Positions 28,901-37,111 of a stretch of DNA of 64,000 nucleotides are shown here, in pieces; the stretch's first letter is position 1; each line of letters starts with the position of its first letter. The stretch covers positions 310,001-374,000 of the forward strand of contig JAJFFS010000016.1 in the NCBI GenBank assembly GCA_021776515.1, in the 5' to 3' direction. The stretch is from Robiginitomaculum sp. GTDB taxonomy: Bacteria > Pseudomonadota > Alphaproteobacteria > Caulobacterales > Maricaulaceae. The notes under the pieces were generated by a model, which was given only the letters and a program-made list of their open reading frames with translations, was not told where the DNA came from and searched no databases. The translations under genes and the position numbers were made by a program.

Positions 28901-29573
28901 ATTTCGCTGTTTGGCGGATGCCGATATTCCCTTGAACGAGGGGTGCCTCATACCCCTTGAGATTATTATCCCTCAAGGTTCGCTGCTGGACCCGCAGCAT
29001 CCTGCTGCTGTGGTTGCCGGTAATGTGGAAACCAGTCAGCATATTGTCGATGCCCTGTTTCTGGCGACGGGAACAATGGCCGCGGCGCAAGGAACAATGA
29101 ATAATCTGACCTTTGGTGATGCCCACCATCAATATTACGAGACCATTTGCGGTGGTGCCGGTGCGGGCAGAAATTTTGACGGCGAAAGCGCCATTCATAC
29201 CCACATGACCAATTCACGCCTGACCGATCCAGAGGTTCTGGAAAGCCGCTTTCCTGTGCGTGTAGAGCACCATGGTTTGCGTGAAGGCTCTGCGGGGGCA
29301 GGGCAACGACATGGCGGTGAGGGCAGCTCTCGGCGTTTGCAGTTTCTGGCCCCCATGAACGTTGCATTATTGTCCACACGACGGCTAACCCAGCCCCCCG
29401 GCCTTGATGGCGGCGAACCCGGGGCATCCGGCCAGCAAAGACTGATCCGTAACGATGGAACGGTAGAGCCGCAGCAAGGTTGCTTTCAGGCAGACCTGGA
29501 GGCGGGTGATTGTCTGGAAATCATCACCCCCGGCGGCGGCGGTTTGGGTAGAAAAACACCATCCTCATCCTGA
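25965..29573 (+). CDS. 5-oxoprolinase, fused HyuA/HyuB type
   Basis: This 1202-residue enzyme hydrolyses 5-oxoproline to glutamate with ATP. The N-terminal half (about 10-700) is HyuA-like, with WIDRGGTFTDV and FDMGGTSTDVSR nucleotide-binding motifs. The C-terminal half (about 690-1190) is HyuB-like, with FSCAVFEADG and the glycine-rich end TPGGGGLGRK. Full-length fusion as in eukaryotic OPLAH and many bacterial enzymes favours 5-oxoprolinase over N-methylhydantoinase or acetone carboxylase, though substrate is not certain. AGGAGAGG precedes the ATG. It is a single-gene unit. Its stop codon lies inside the first copy of an intergenic repeat hairpin. Confidence 0.92.
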   Translation: MSAATTTKAKWSFWIDRGGTFTDVIGLCTDGHFQTAKVLSENPGCYADAAIEGIRRILGVGGDEKLPTSRIDMVKMGTTVATNALLERKGAPTLFVTTKGFADALVIGDQTRSDIFALDLTRPKPLYAETLEIDARVSADGEVISPLDEVAAMAGLRAAYERGCRSVAICFMHGYASPAYERRIAQMAHECGFEAVSTSAVDPLQKLIPRASTLLADAYLSPVLNNYVKRVQGALGATPLYFMKSSGGLALATNFRAREAVLSGPAGGVVGMAKTALMAGFPKVIGFDMGGTSTDVSRAENGDVERMNSMALPGINLRAPMVAVHTVAAGGGSVLGYEGLRAQVGPQSAGAVPGPASYGRGGPATLTDANLVLGRLSPEFFPKTLGAKSNAGPDVQAAKSALGQLARQMGTKSAEEAALGFVAIGVENMAQAVKAISLAKGIDPADYALASFGGAGGQMACAVANALGMTTVLVHPFASLLSAFGIGLADVRAERRQFLLLPLSAAGLKAAKSCADELYKTALDELREHHVGNADIRRMENIYLKYEGSDSVLPVPMGTREDMRSQFEIDHQRLYGFVRKNAPIVMDFITLALVVSPPGASGMVLTRANKNEMQEPLAKKVLTTLEGEIVLPVYDLAALGAGQEIQGPALLVDVHSQILVDPGWSAFMRPDAMLVMTGKAKKTINAETQKADPVQLELFNRRFMGVAVQMGQVLERTALSVNMKERLDFSCAVFEADGALVANAPHMPVHLGSMSASVREVLRRVPNLKAGEAVALNSPYAGGTHVPDITVVMPVMDSNGERLFWVAARGHHADVGGVQPGSMPPFSTSIEEEGVIFDCAVILRGGKFQEDAVRAILGSTRWPARNPDQNIADLQAQIAACTCGAHELFRMVGEHGKTIVQAYMGHIRDNAEAAVRGVIDRLQSGNAIVPMDCGAVIRVRIDVDHKRRSAMVNFTGTSAQLSNNFNAPSSVARAAVLYVFRCLADADIPLNEGCLIPLEIIIPQGSLLDPQHPAAVVAGNVETSQHIVDALFLATGTMAAAQGTMNNLTFGDAHHQYYETICGGAGAGRNFDGESAIHTHMTNSRLTDPEVLESRFPVRVEHHGLREGSAGAGQRHGGEGSSRRLQFLAPMNVALLSTRRLTQPPGLDGGEPGASGQQRLIRNDGTVEPQQGCFQADLEAGDCLEIITPGGGGLGRKTPSSS

Positions 29574-29610
29574 GGTGCGAAGGCCCGTTTGGGCCGAGCC
29601 TCGAAGGATC
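29566..29610. repeat. Hairpin repeat element overlapping the 5-oxoprolinase stop
   Basis: CATCCTGAGG and CCTCGAAGGAT with an inner GGCCC-GTTT-GGGCC form a hairpin of a repeat type common after genes in alphaproteobacteria. It overlaps the last codons and the TGA (29571-29573) of the upstream gene and may serve as its terminator. Confidence 0.75.
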
Positions 29611-29727
29611 AAGGAGCGTTAGTGCATTTAGTAAACTGCCGCCGTAATTGCAAGGCGGGCAAAGAGGTGAACCTTGCGGGGATAAGTCGCTACCGTCACC
29701 ATTTTACCAGTTGATAAACGTCATGCT

Positions 29728-29893
29728 TCATCCTTCGACAAGCTCAGGATGAGGTGCCTTGTCTTGATACACACCTCACCCTGAGCTTGTCGAAGGGGAG
29801 ATAAAAAGTCCAAATATACACCTCACCCTGAGCTTGTCGAAGGGGAGATAAAAAGTCCAAATATACACCTCACCCTGAGCTTGTCGAAGGGGA
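29728..29893. repeat. Repeat copies, including three in a 47-bp tandem array
   Basis: CATCCTTCGACAAGCTCAGG occurs near 29728 in one orientation. The opposite-orientation copy CACCTCACCCTGAGCTTG then recurs at 29772, 29819 and 29866, exactly 47 bp apart, with the spacer AGATAAAAAGTCCAAATATA identical between copies. This is a local tandem expansion of an intergenic repeat. Confidence 0.85.
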
Positions 29894-30176
29894 GGGGCAA
29901 AACCCAACGCAGCCTCAAAAAGTAAAGGCCTCACAGATCAATATTCACCATGTCAAAGAGCCGTGCGAGGTGGCAATGACCAGCCCCGCACAGCTTGATT
30001 ATGCGCCCGCCAGACAGGCCGGGGATAAGTGCGCCAAACCCAAGAGGCACCGAGGGGCAATAAGGGACAAATGAGGAGTGATGAACGTGGATTTACGCGG
30101 CATAAGACAGACATAAGGGCCGCTTGAGGGGCTGCATGTGTCCCTTGGGATGACACTCATGGTTTTACCCTCATTC

Positions 30177-30243
30177 GTCATTCCGGTGCAGGCTGGCATC
30201 TCGTTGGGACTTGCTACTGGATTCCGGCCTGCGCCGGCATGAC
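30177..30243. repeat. Palindromic intergenic repeat (GTCATTCCGG type)
   Basis: GTCATTCCGGTGCAGGCTGG and CCGGCCTGCGCCGGCATGAC are imperfect inverted arms separated by about 27 bp. This is a familiar dispersed hairpin repeat in proteobacterial genomes. Confidence 0.7.
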
Positions 30244-30280
30244 GGGGGCGGGTGACCGGGGAATTTTTTTGTCGCTTCAG

Positions 30281-30366
30281 CCTGTCATTACCGGGCATGT
30301 CCCGGTAATCCAGTCTTGCCTGGCAACGCCATCCTGGATTACCCGAACCAGTCGGGTAATGACAGG
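30281..30366. repeat. Palindromic intergenic repeat (CCTGTCATTACC type)
   Basis: The 86-bp element begins CCTGTCATTACC and ends GGTAATGACAGG, a perfect terminal inverted repeat, with an inner CCGGGCATGTCCCGG palindrome and a second inner inverted segment (GGTAATCCAG/CTGGATTACC). It can fold as a branched hairpin. No protein is encoded. Confidence 0.75.
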
Positions 30367-30620
30367 GCGGGCGGATGATGCGGGCGGGTAAGGTCTGAGG
30401 ACAACAAAGCGCAAATCGCACTGGTTACATGTTTGTATGGATACCGTTTTTTAACGGTGCAGCACTCATAATCTATATGGGTGCGCTGGTGTGGTGAATG
30501 GCCTCATTTCTCACGTTTTGAGCGCCTACATAAGTATGTTCATGTAATGTTCTGAAATATAGTTAAGAAATTGCAAAAATATCGCTAAAAAGCTTAAAAA
30601 ATCGCCTTATCGTCATTGTT

Positions 30621-30656
30621 TCCCATAAAATCCCATGCTATCCCATATATTACCAT
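30621..30656. promoter_or_regulatory. MraZ operator repeats upstream of mraZ
   Basis: TCCCAT occurs at 30621, 30631 and 30641, with a degenerate fourth TACCAT at 30651, exactly 10 bp apart. On the minus strand this reads TGGGA-N5-TGGGA-N5-TGGGA, the known MraZ-binding pattern (TGGGN repeats with 5-nt spacers). MraZ probably represses its own dcw promoter here, about 60-95 bp before its start codon. Confidence 0.85.
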
Positions 30657-30715
30657 AAGGGGGCGGGAAAGGATGGGTTAACTGTCCCCGCTGCAAAAAG
30701 GGAAGCAGGGCAGGC

Positions 30716-31240
30716 GTGTTTTTATCAACCTCAGAGCATGGCGCAGACGCCAAGAACCGGGTTTCGGTTCCAGCGGGCTATCGTGAGGCATTACGCAACG
30801 ACCCTTATGATGCGATTTATGTTTTGCCACATTTTGACGGCCCATACCTTCAGGGCGGCGGCGAGCAGTTCATTCAGCAATACCGGATGGATATTGCCAA
30901 TTTGCCGCGATACGACCAGCTAAGAAAAGATCTGGAAGTTGCCATTCTTGGCTCTATCCGCAGGCTGGATTTTGATAGTACGGGCCGTGTTACCTTGCCA
31001 AAAGAATTTGTTGCCCATGCGGAGATTGAGGGACGCTGCGCCTTTGTCGGCTGTGATGGCCATTTTCAAATCTGGAATGCTGATACGCAGGCGGCACGGG
31101 TTCGTGATGTACGCGCCCGCCTGGCAGAGCGTCTGGCTGATCCAGCCGAGGCGATGCGAATGGGGGGTGGTGAAGATCTGAGCGCGCTTATGCGCAATAG
31201 CGAGTCGTTACAGGCCCTCCTGAAGGGAGAGAAGCTATGA
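30716..31240 (+). CDS. mraZ: MraZ transcriptional regulator of the dcw cluster
   Basis: This 174-residue protein has two SpoVT/AbrB-like domains, the first with DAKNRVSVPAGYR (about 10-25) and the second with FDSTGRVTLPKEF (about 85-97). MraZ forms an oligomeric ring that binds TGGGN repeats in its own promoter and controls the division cluster. It starts with GTG (MFLSTSEHG), in line with the usual MFLS start of the family. Its length is somewhat above the typical 145-155 residues owing to a C-terminal tail. It is the first gene of the cluster and overlaps rsmH by 4 bp (ATGA). Confidence 0.96.
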   Translation: MFLSTSEHGADAKNRVSVPAGYREALRNDPYDAIYVLPHFDGPYLQGGGEQFIQQYRMDIANLPRYDQLRKDLEVAILGSIRRLDFDSTGRVTLPKEFVAHAEIEGRCAFVGCDGHFQIWNADTQAARVRDVRARLAERLADPAEAMRMGGGEDLSALMRNSESLQALLKGEKL

Positions 31241-32232
31241 TCCATGCGCCGGTCATGCTTGATGAGGTTTGCGAGGCATTGGATTTGCACGCTGGCGGAC
31301 GTTATGTCGATTGCACATTTGGGGCAGGCGGGTATTCACGCGCCATACTGGATACTTCGGGCACATCGCTGTTGGCGCTGGATAGGGACCCAGGTGTAAG
31401 GCCGCATGCCGGTGGTTTAAGCGCCAAATTTGGTGACAGGTTCACCTTCGCCCAAACACCATTTTCAGGGCTGGAAGCCGCCATTGCCGGGCGCGGTTGG
31501 GATCGTGTTCACGGGGTGGTTCTTGATATTGGCGTTTCTTCCATGCAGATCGATCAGCCAGAGCGCGGATTTTCCTTCATGCGAGACGGACCGCTGGACA
31601 TGCGTATGGGCGATACCGGCCCAACGGCGGCGGATGCCGTAAATATGCTGAGTGCCGATGAATTAAGCACAATTTTTCGCACTTTCGGTGAGGAACGCGG
31701 TGCCCGCCGGGCTGCTGCGGCCATTGTACGCGCCCGCGCTGAAGCGCCAATTATTACAACCGGCATGCTTGCTGAACTGATGGCAAAGACATTGGGTGCG
31801 GGCTGGCAGAAAATTCATCCGGCAACACGTGTGTTTCAGGCTTTGCGTATCTATATCAATGATGAATTGGGCGAGCTGGCCCGCGCGCTTTGCGCTGCGG
31901 AGCGTGTTTTAGCGCCTGCCGGGCGGTTGGTGGTTGTGGCATTTCACTCGCTTGAAGACCGGATTGTCAAACAATTCTTTAGAAAGCGTTCTGAAGCCCC
32001 GGGGCAGGGCTCCCGCCATCTGCCACAAGATGCTGGTGAGCCGTTTTCACCCTCATTTTCGCTGCTTGGCCGCAAAGCGGTAAAGCCTTCAGAAACTGAA
32101 GTTAAGACCAACCCCCGTGCACGTTCGGCCAGATTACGTGCCGGTGTGCGGCTAGATACACCGGCATTTGATGCCAAGCCGCTTATTTTTCCTGCTATTC
32201 CTGATCTATACGCTTTGGAGGCGTTATTATGA
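31237..32232 (+). CDS. rsmH: 16S rRNA (cytosine-1402-N4)-methyltransferase
   Basis: RsmH (MraW) uses S-adenosylmethionine to methylate N4 of C1402 in the 16S rRNA decoding centre. The 331-residue protein begins HAPVMLDEVCEAL, with the SAM-binding segment YVDCTFGAGGYSRAIL (about 24-39), DIGVSSMQID and the C-terminal VVVAFHSLEDRIVKQFF. It overlaps mraZ upstream and ftsL downstream by 4 bp each (ATGA), so translation is probably coupled. Confidence 0.97.
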   Translation: MIHAPVMLDEVCEALDLHAGGRYVDCTFGAGGYSRAILDTSGTSLLALDRDPGVRPHAGGLSAKFGDRFTFAQTPFSGLEAAIAGRGWDRVHGVVLDIGVSSMQIDQPERGFSFMRDGPLDMRMGDTGPTAADAVNMLSADELSTIFRTFGEERGARRAAAAIVRARAEAPIITTGMLAELMAKTLGAGWQKIHPATRVFQALRIYINDELGELARALCAAERVLAPAGRLVVVAFHSLEDRIVKQFFRKRSEAPGQGSRHLPQDAGEPFSPSFSLLGRKAVKPSETEVKTNPRARSARLRAGVRLDTPAFDAKPLIFPAIPDLYALEALL

Positions 32233-32564
32233 CCCGCGCTCTTTATTTGCTCGCCATTGTTGTAACCGGCCTTCTGGCATTGGCGCTTTATGTCGCCAAA
32301 ACCGAGGCGCAAAGCGCGCAGCAACGGATTGCGCGTATGGAAAATGGTATAATTAGCGAACTGGCACACATTGCCCAGTTGGAAAATGAACTGGCCTTTC
32401 TTGAACGCCCCGAACGACTGGCAGTGCTGGCGCGGGTGCATCTGAAATTGCGGCCTCTGGCCCCAGAGCAGGATATGGCCTTTGTCCAGTTGGATGCGCA
32501 GGGTGGCATTGCGGCTGTATCAGCCAAAGAAGGTCCACGGCCCCCTGTTGAGGCGCAACGCTAA
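32229..32564 (+). CDS. ftsL: Cell division protein FtsL
   Basis: This 111-residue bitopic protein has a short cytoplasmic start, one membrane segment (about 5-24) and a periplasmic coiled coil with heptad-like leucines (about 28-62), followed by a short tail. FtsL forms the FtsQLB subcomplex that activates FtsWI at the septum. Sequence is poorly conserved in the family, so identity rests on topology and on position between rsmH and ftsI. The stop overlaps the ftsI start by 1 bp (TAATG). Confidence 0.88.
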   Translation: MTRALYLLAIVVTGLLALALYVAKTEAQSAQQRIARMENGIISELAHIAQLENELAFLERPERLAVLARVHLKLRPLAPEQDMAFVQLDAQGGIAAVSAKEGPRPPVEAQR

Positions 32565-34276
32565 TGGCACGAGGCGGGCGCTATACCATGCCGCTTGCAG
32601 ATGTAGAACGTATTGATGCGGTAGATCTTTTTTCCATCTCTGGCGAACAAAGAGAAGCTGTTCGTTCTGCGCGTCCAAGAATAATGTTAATCGCGCTGGT
32701 TTTCGCCATTGGTTATTTAATCTTGATGGTGCGTTCAGTAGACCTGACCGTTTTTGACCACCGTTCCGTATCCATGAGAACACATAGTGCGGCGCCCGCA
32801 ATGATGTCACGATCAAGGCTGACGGATCGTGAGGGTGCGATACTGGCCTCCAATATCGAGACTTATTCGGCCTATATAAAGCGCACAAATGTACGTAATG
32901 CGAAAGTTGTTGCTGCGCAATTGTCCCGGATCAAGGGGCTGGCCAGTGAAGTGGTATTGCGTAAACGCCTTGAGGGAAGCCGGGGGCGTGCACGAATAGG
33001 GCGGCGGCTCACACCGGCTATTCGGGATGCTATTTTTTCGCTTGGGTTGCCGGGCGTAGAGTTTGTTACCGAACAGACCCGGTATTACCCACGGGGCACT
33101 TTTGCCGCGCATTTGCTGGGCTGGGTTAATGCAGATGGTACAGGCGCAAACGGGGTGGAACGTGCCTTTGAAGATCAATTGCTGGCAAAGGGCGCTGCAC
33201 CATTCGCTCTTTCAATCAGTACATCTGTACAGTTTGCCCTCGAAGACGAATTACAGGCAGCCATGAATGAATTTAATCCCAAGGCAGCTCTGGGGATTGT
33301 TACCAATGTCAAGACTGGTGAGGTGTTGGGCATGGCTGGCCGCCCTTTTTTCAGCCCGAATGCACCCGGTAAGGTTTCGCCCAATGAGCGCCGTAATCGT
33401 GCCGCAACCGACCGCTATGAACTGGGCTCTGTATTCAAGCCGATCACTTTGGCAATGGCTTTCGATCAGGGGCTGGTTGGCCCTGAGGACATGTTTGATG
33501 TCGTTAGCCCACTGATAATCAACAGCAAACCTATAAATGATATGCACCGCAATCGACATAAAATGAGTGCGCGGGAAATTCTGGTGGAATCCTCCAACAA
33601 GGGTGCTGCGCTTATCGCCTTGAAAGTTGGTGGGGAGAAACAGCGGCAATATTTGGCTGACTTTGGTCTTTTGGATGCTGCGAAAATAGAACTTCGTGAA
33701 AGTGTCCGGCCCTATATGTCATCAAGTCAATGGCGGCCCGTTAAAACAGCAACGATTGGATATGGTCACGGCATTACCGTTACGCCTTTGGCGTTTGTGC
33801 AGGCCATGGGGGCTTTGGCAAATAGTGGCAAGCTTGTTCCTCTGACTTTGCAGGCACGCGCCAGGGGATATGAGCCAATAAGCAGGGATGTTATTTCGCA
33901 GCATGCAGCCAGGACTGTTGTCGGTTTGATGCGCGAAGTTGTCACCGATGGCACGGGCAGCCGCGCCGATATTAAAGGTTATGATGTGGCTGGAAAAACC
34001 GGTTCAGCAGAAAAACTGGATAGAACAACCGGGCGTTATGTTAAGGACCGTAATATATCCTCTTTCGTGGCAGTTTTTCCTGCGTATGATCCGCAATATC
34101 TTGTTTTTATCCTGCTTGATGAGCCCAAAGGCGATGTGCGTACGTCTGGATGGGAAACTGCCGGGTGGAATGCTGCCCCGGTTACAGGGCGTGTGATAAG
34201 CCGGATTGGACCAGTATTATTACCGCAAACAGGGCGTCAGACCCAGTTAGCAAGTATTTCAGGGGAAAGCCGGTGA
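32564..34276 (+). CDS. ftsI: Septal peptidoglycan transpeptidase FtsI (PBP3)
   Basis: FtsI cross-links septal peptidoglycan. The 570-residue protein has one N-terminal membrane segment (about 38-56), a PBP dimerisation (pedestal) domain (about 70-220) and a transpeptidase domain (about 240-550). Catalytic S289-V-F-K292 (GSVFKP), the SSN motif (VESSNKGA, near 345) and KTG (AGKTGSAEK, near 477) are all present. It works with the glycosyltransferase FtsW encoded downstream. It overlaps murE by 4 bp (GTGA). Confidence 0.97.
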   Translation: MARGGRYTMPLADVERIDAVDLFSISGEQREAVRSARPRIMLIALVFAIGYLILMVRSVDLTVFDHRSVSMRTHSAAPAMMSRSRLTDREGAILASNIETYSAYIKRTNVRNAKVVAAQLSRIKGLASEVVLRKRLEGSRGRARIGRRLTPAIRDAIFSLGLPGVEFVTEQTRYYPRGTFAAHLLGWVNADGTGANGVERAFEDQLLAKGAAPFALSISTSVQFALEDELQAAMNEFNPKAALGIVTNVKTGEVLGMAGRPFFSPNAPGKVSPNERRNRAATDRYELGSVFKPITLAMAFDQGLVGPEDMFDVVSPLIINSKPINDMHRNRHKMSAREILVESSNKGAALIALKVGGEKQRQYLADFGLLDAAKIELRESVRPYMSSSQWRPVKTATIGYGHGITVTPLAFVQAMGALANSGKLVPLTLQARARGYEPISRDVISQHAARTVVGLMREVVTDGTGSRADIKGYDVAGKTGSAEKLDRTTGRYVKDRNISSFVAVFPAYDPQYLVFILLDEPKGDVRTSGWETAGWNAAPVTGRVISRIGPVLLPQTGRQTQLASISGESR

Positions 34277-35718
34277 AGCTTGCACAGGTTGCCGGTCTGC
34301 CTGATGGTTCGGGCGAAGATATAGAGATTACGGGTTTGACTGCCGATAGTCGTGATGTGCAGCCAGGGTTTTTATTTGCCGCACTGCCGGGAACCAGAAT
34401 GGATGGCCGGGATTTTATCGAAGCGGCTCTTGTCAAAGGCGCAGGCGCTATACTGGCACCTCGCGGTACGCCAGATCCGGGTATTCCCCTGATTGAAAGT
34501 GATGATCCACGTCATGATCTGGCACTGATGGCGGCACGGTTTTACCCGGCGCAACCCAGGTCTATCGTCGCAGTAACAGGCACCAACGGAAAAAGCTCGA
34601 CAGTTGAGTTCCTGCGCCAGATATGGGCTTATTCCGGGCGTAAATCGGCCTGTCTTGGCACTTTGGGGGTGACAAGTGATAGCGGTTTTCGCCCTCTTCA
34701 TCACACGACGCCTGACCCGGTGAGCTTGCATCGGGAAATTCATTTGTTGGCCGAAAATGGTGTGCAATATCTTGCGTTGGAGGCCTCAAGTCATGGCCTG
34801 ATGCAAAACCGGCTAGATGGCGTGCACATTACCAGCACAGGGTTTACCAATTTAAGTCAGGATCATTTTGACTATCATGAGGGGTTTGAGGATTATTTTG
34901 CAGCCAAGGCACGTTTGTTTGAAGAGCTGACGGCACCGGCTTCACCTGCGGCCATACTGGTTGATGGGCCATGGGGGCAACGTATGGCAAAGCTGTGCCG
35001 CACCCATGGTCTGGATGTACTTGGCGTTGGCTGGGAGGGCGAGGATATTCGGTTGGCGGAATTACATCCGCTTGCCAATAGTCAGAATTTGACTCTCAGC
35101 ATCGGGGCGGAGCTATACGCGGTAGAGCTGCCACTTGCTGGCGAATTTCAAGCACTTAACGCTGTGCTGGCATTAGCATTGGCTATCCAAAGTGGCGTTT
35201 CGGTGGAAACAGCCCTGAAGGCTTTGGCATCATTGAGCGGTGTGCGTGGTCGTATGGAGGCCGTTGGAGTTACACGGGATGGGGCGCCGGTTTTTGTCGA
35301 TTTTGCTCACACGCCTGATGGCCTCGACAAGTTACTCCGGGCACTTCGCCCTCATACCGTTGGCGATATTCATCTGGTGTTTGGCTGTGGCGGGGACCGC
35401 GACCCGTTAAAACGTCCTAAAATGGGTAAAATTGCGGCGCAGCTTGCCGATCATGTGATTGTTACGGACGATAACCCGCGCCATGAAGAGCCTGACGGTA
35501 TTCGCCGGGCAATTCTGGAGACCTGTCCGGGAGCCCTGGAAATTGCTGATCGTGAAAAGGCCATTGCTGCCGCGATCAAGGCGTTAAAAGCTGGTGACGC
35601 GCTGGTGTTGGCGGGCAAGGGCCATGAAAGTGGTCAACTTGTGGGGGATGAACGTATCCCCTTTGATGATGCCGATGTTGCACGCAAATACCTGTCTGTG
35701 GGGGCGCAGCATGTCTGA
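34273..35718 (+). CDS. murE: UDP-MurNAc-tripeptide synthetase (meso-diaminopimelate ligase)
   Basis: MurE adds the third amino acid to UDP-MurNAc-L-Ala-D-Glu in the cytosol. The 481-residue protein has the ATP-binding loop VTGTNGKSS (about 98-106), the central motif EASSHGL and a C-terminal domain with the DNPRHEEP segment that marks meso-diaminopimelate specificity (the usual form is DNPR). The frame is open from 34150, but the GTG at 34273 overlaps the ftsI stop in GTGA and gives the expected N-terminus (VKLAQVAGLP). It overlaps murF by 8 bp. Confidence 0.97.
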   Translation: MKLAQVAGLPDGSGEDIEITGLTADSRDVQPGFLFAALPGTRMDGRDFIEAALVKGAGAILAPRGTPDPGIPLIESDDPRHDLALMAARFYPAQPRSIVAVTGTNGKSSTVEFLRQIWAYSGRKSACLGTLGVTSDSGFRPLHHTTPDPVSLHREIHLLAENGVQYLALEASSHGLMQNRLDGVHITSTGFTNLSQDHFDYHEGFEDYFAAKARLFEELTAPASPAAILVDGPWGQRMAKLCRTHGLDVLGVGWEGEDIRLAELHPLANSQNLTLSIGAELYAVELPLAGEFQALNAVLALALAIQSGVSVETALKALASLSGVRGRMEAVGVTRDGAPVFVDFAHTPDGLDKLLRALRPHTVGDIHLVFGCGGDRDPLKRPKMGKIAAQLADHVIVTDDNPRHEEPDGIRRAILETCPGALEIADREKAIAAAIKALKAGDALVLAGKGHESGQLVGDERIPFDDADVARKYLSVGAQHV

Positions 35719-37102
35719 AGCCCTGTGGACAGCCAAACAAATTGCGACGGCAACCAATGCGGAGCTGGTGGATGGTGATGATTGGCAGGTCAGTGGCATT
35801 TCTATTGATACGCGCACACTGGCAGCTGGCGATCTTTTTGTGGCCTTGCATGCAGAGCGCGACGGCCATGAGTTTGTTGACAAGGCTTTTGAAGCAGGCG
35901 CAATAGCGGCGCTGGTTGATCGGCGCATTGATGGCGGTTCTCTGGTGTTGGTTGAGGATACCCTGACCGGGCTTGGCGATATGGCGGTTCAGGCCCGCAA
36001 GCGTTCGGGCGGTTATCGGGTTGCCGTGACAGGTTCTGTTGGCAAATCAAGTGTCAAAGAGGCCATTGCGGCAATATTCAAAACTGTTGGTCCTGCGCAT
36101 TTTTCGAAAAAATCCTATAATAATCATTGGGGTGTGCCGTTATCACTGGCAAGAATGCCAATAAATACCAAGCGCGCCGTTTTTGAAATTGGCATGAACC
36201 ATGCTGGTGAAATCGCGCCTTTGGCCGCGTTGGTTCATCCGCATGTAGGGGTTATCACACGCCTGGCCCCGGCACATATTGAGGCGCTGGGCTCGATGGA
36301 TGCTATCGCCCGTGAAAAAGCAGAGATTTGCTCTGCTATGGTGCACAATGGCGTTGCCGTTTTACCTGCTGATGATCCGCTTTTTGAAACGCTTGCGGCG
36401 ATGGCCAAAACTTACAATGTGTCGCGTATTGTGACCTTTGGTCATACACATCATGCCGATGTTCAGGTGAAGCATTTTACTACGGGACCGGACGGCTCAA
36501 AAGGGCAAATGGATGTTTTTGGCGAGCTTTATGACTTTACCTTGAATGTTAGTGGAGCGCATTGGGCCAGTAATGCTGCCGCTGCCGTTGCTGCATCGCT
36601 TTTTTGCGGCGTTGAGGCTCATGAAGCTATTGCTGGGCTGACACAACTTCAGCCCTTGCCCGGGCGCGGTGGAGCCATGAAAATCACTGTGTCTGACGGT
36701 TATGCAACACTGTTGGACGATTCTTACAACGCCAATCCGGTTTCCATGTCGGCGGCACTGGACACCCTTGGTCATTGGCCGGCAAAGCGTAAAATCGCCG
36801 TGCTTGGGGATATGCTGGAGCTTGGTAAAGAGGCACGACGCTTTCATGAGGCGCTGGCATGGGATATTCAACAAAGCGGGATTGATAAGGTCTTTTGTAC
36901 GGGCTCGCTTATGCAGTTTTTGCACCAAAGCCTGCCAGCCAAACGCCGGGGCGGATGGTTTAACAGTGTTGATGAGGTTACAAAAGCCCTTCGGCAGACC
37001 ATTCAATCTGGCGATGTTGTTTTGCTTAAAGGCTCAAACGGTTCACACATTCATAAAATAGCAACGGCACTAAAAGATTGTTCTGCAAACGGCATCAGTT
37101 AA
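35711..37102 (+). CDS. murF: UDP-MurNAc-tripeptide:D-Ala-D-Ala ligase
   Basis: MurF adds D-alanyl-D-alanine to the UDP-MurNAc-tripeptide, completing the pentapeptide. The 463-residue protein begins MSEALWTAKQIA and has the N-terminal substrate domain (about 1-100), the ATP loop VTGSVGKSSVKE (about 107-118), FEIGMNHAGEI and a late DSYNANPVSM motif. A longer frame from 35594 lies inside murE; the ATG at 35711 is chosen because it matches the family N-terminus. It ends 9 bp before mraY. Confidence 0.96.
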   Translation: MSEALWTAKQIATATNAELVDGDDWQVSGISIDTRTLAAGDLFVALHAERDGHEFVDKAFEAGAIAALVDRRIDGGSLVLVEDTLTGLGDMAVQARKRSGGYRVAVTGSVGKSSVKEAIAAIFKTVGPAHFSKKSYNNHWGVPLSLARMPINTKRAVFEIGMNHAGEIAPLAALVHPHVGVITRLAPAHIEALGSMDAIAREKAEICSAMVHNGVAVLPADDPLFETLAAMAKTYNVSRIVTFGHTHHADVQVKHFTTGPDGSKGQMDVFGELYDFTLNVSGAHWASNAAAAVAASLFCGVEAHEAIAGLTQLQPLPGRGGAMKITVSDGYATLLDDSYNANPVSMSAALDTLGHWPAKRKIAVLGDMLELGKEARRFHEALAWDIQQSGIDKVFCTGSLMQFLHQSLPAKRRGGWFNSVDEVTKALRQTIQSGDVVLLKGSNGSHIHKIATALKDCSANGIS

Positions 37103-37111
37103 GAGGTATTC

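Larger units (their letters stand above)
29574..30715. other. Repeat-rich non-coding region before mraZ
   Basis: About 1.1 kb without a gene. It holds several copies of the GACAAGCTCAGG repeat, a 47-bp tandem array, two larger palindromic repeats, and the mraZ operator region at its right end. Open frames on the minus strand (29953-30156, 29999-30421) are built largely from these repeats and have no recognisable protein features. Confidence 0.7.

Noticed and set aside
29772-29893. Regularly spaced repeats resembling a small CRISPR array
   Set aside because: The intervening sequences are identical, the repeat belongs to a dispersed intergenic family, and no cas genes are present.
29999-30421. 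140-residue open frame on the minus strand before mraZ
   Set aside because: It is built mainly from palindromic intergenic repeats, without a ribosome-binding site or recognisable domain.
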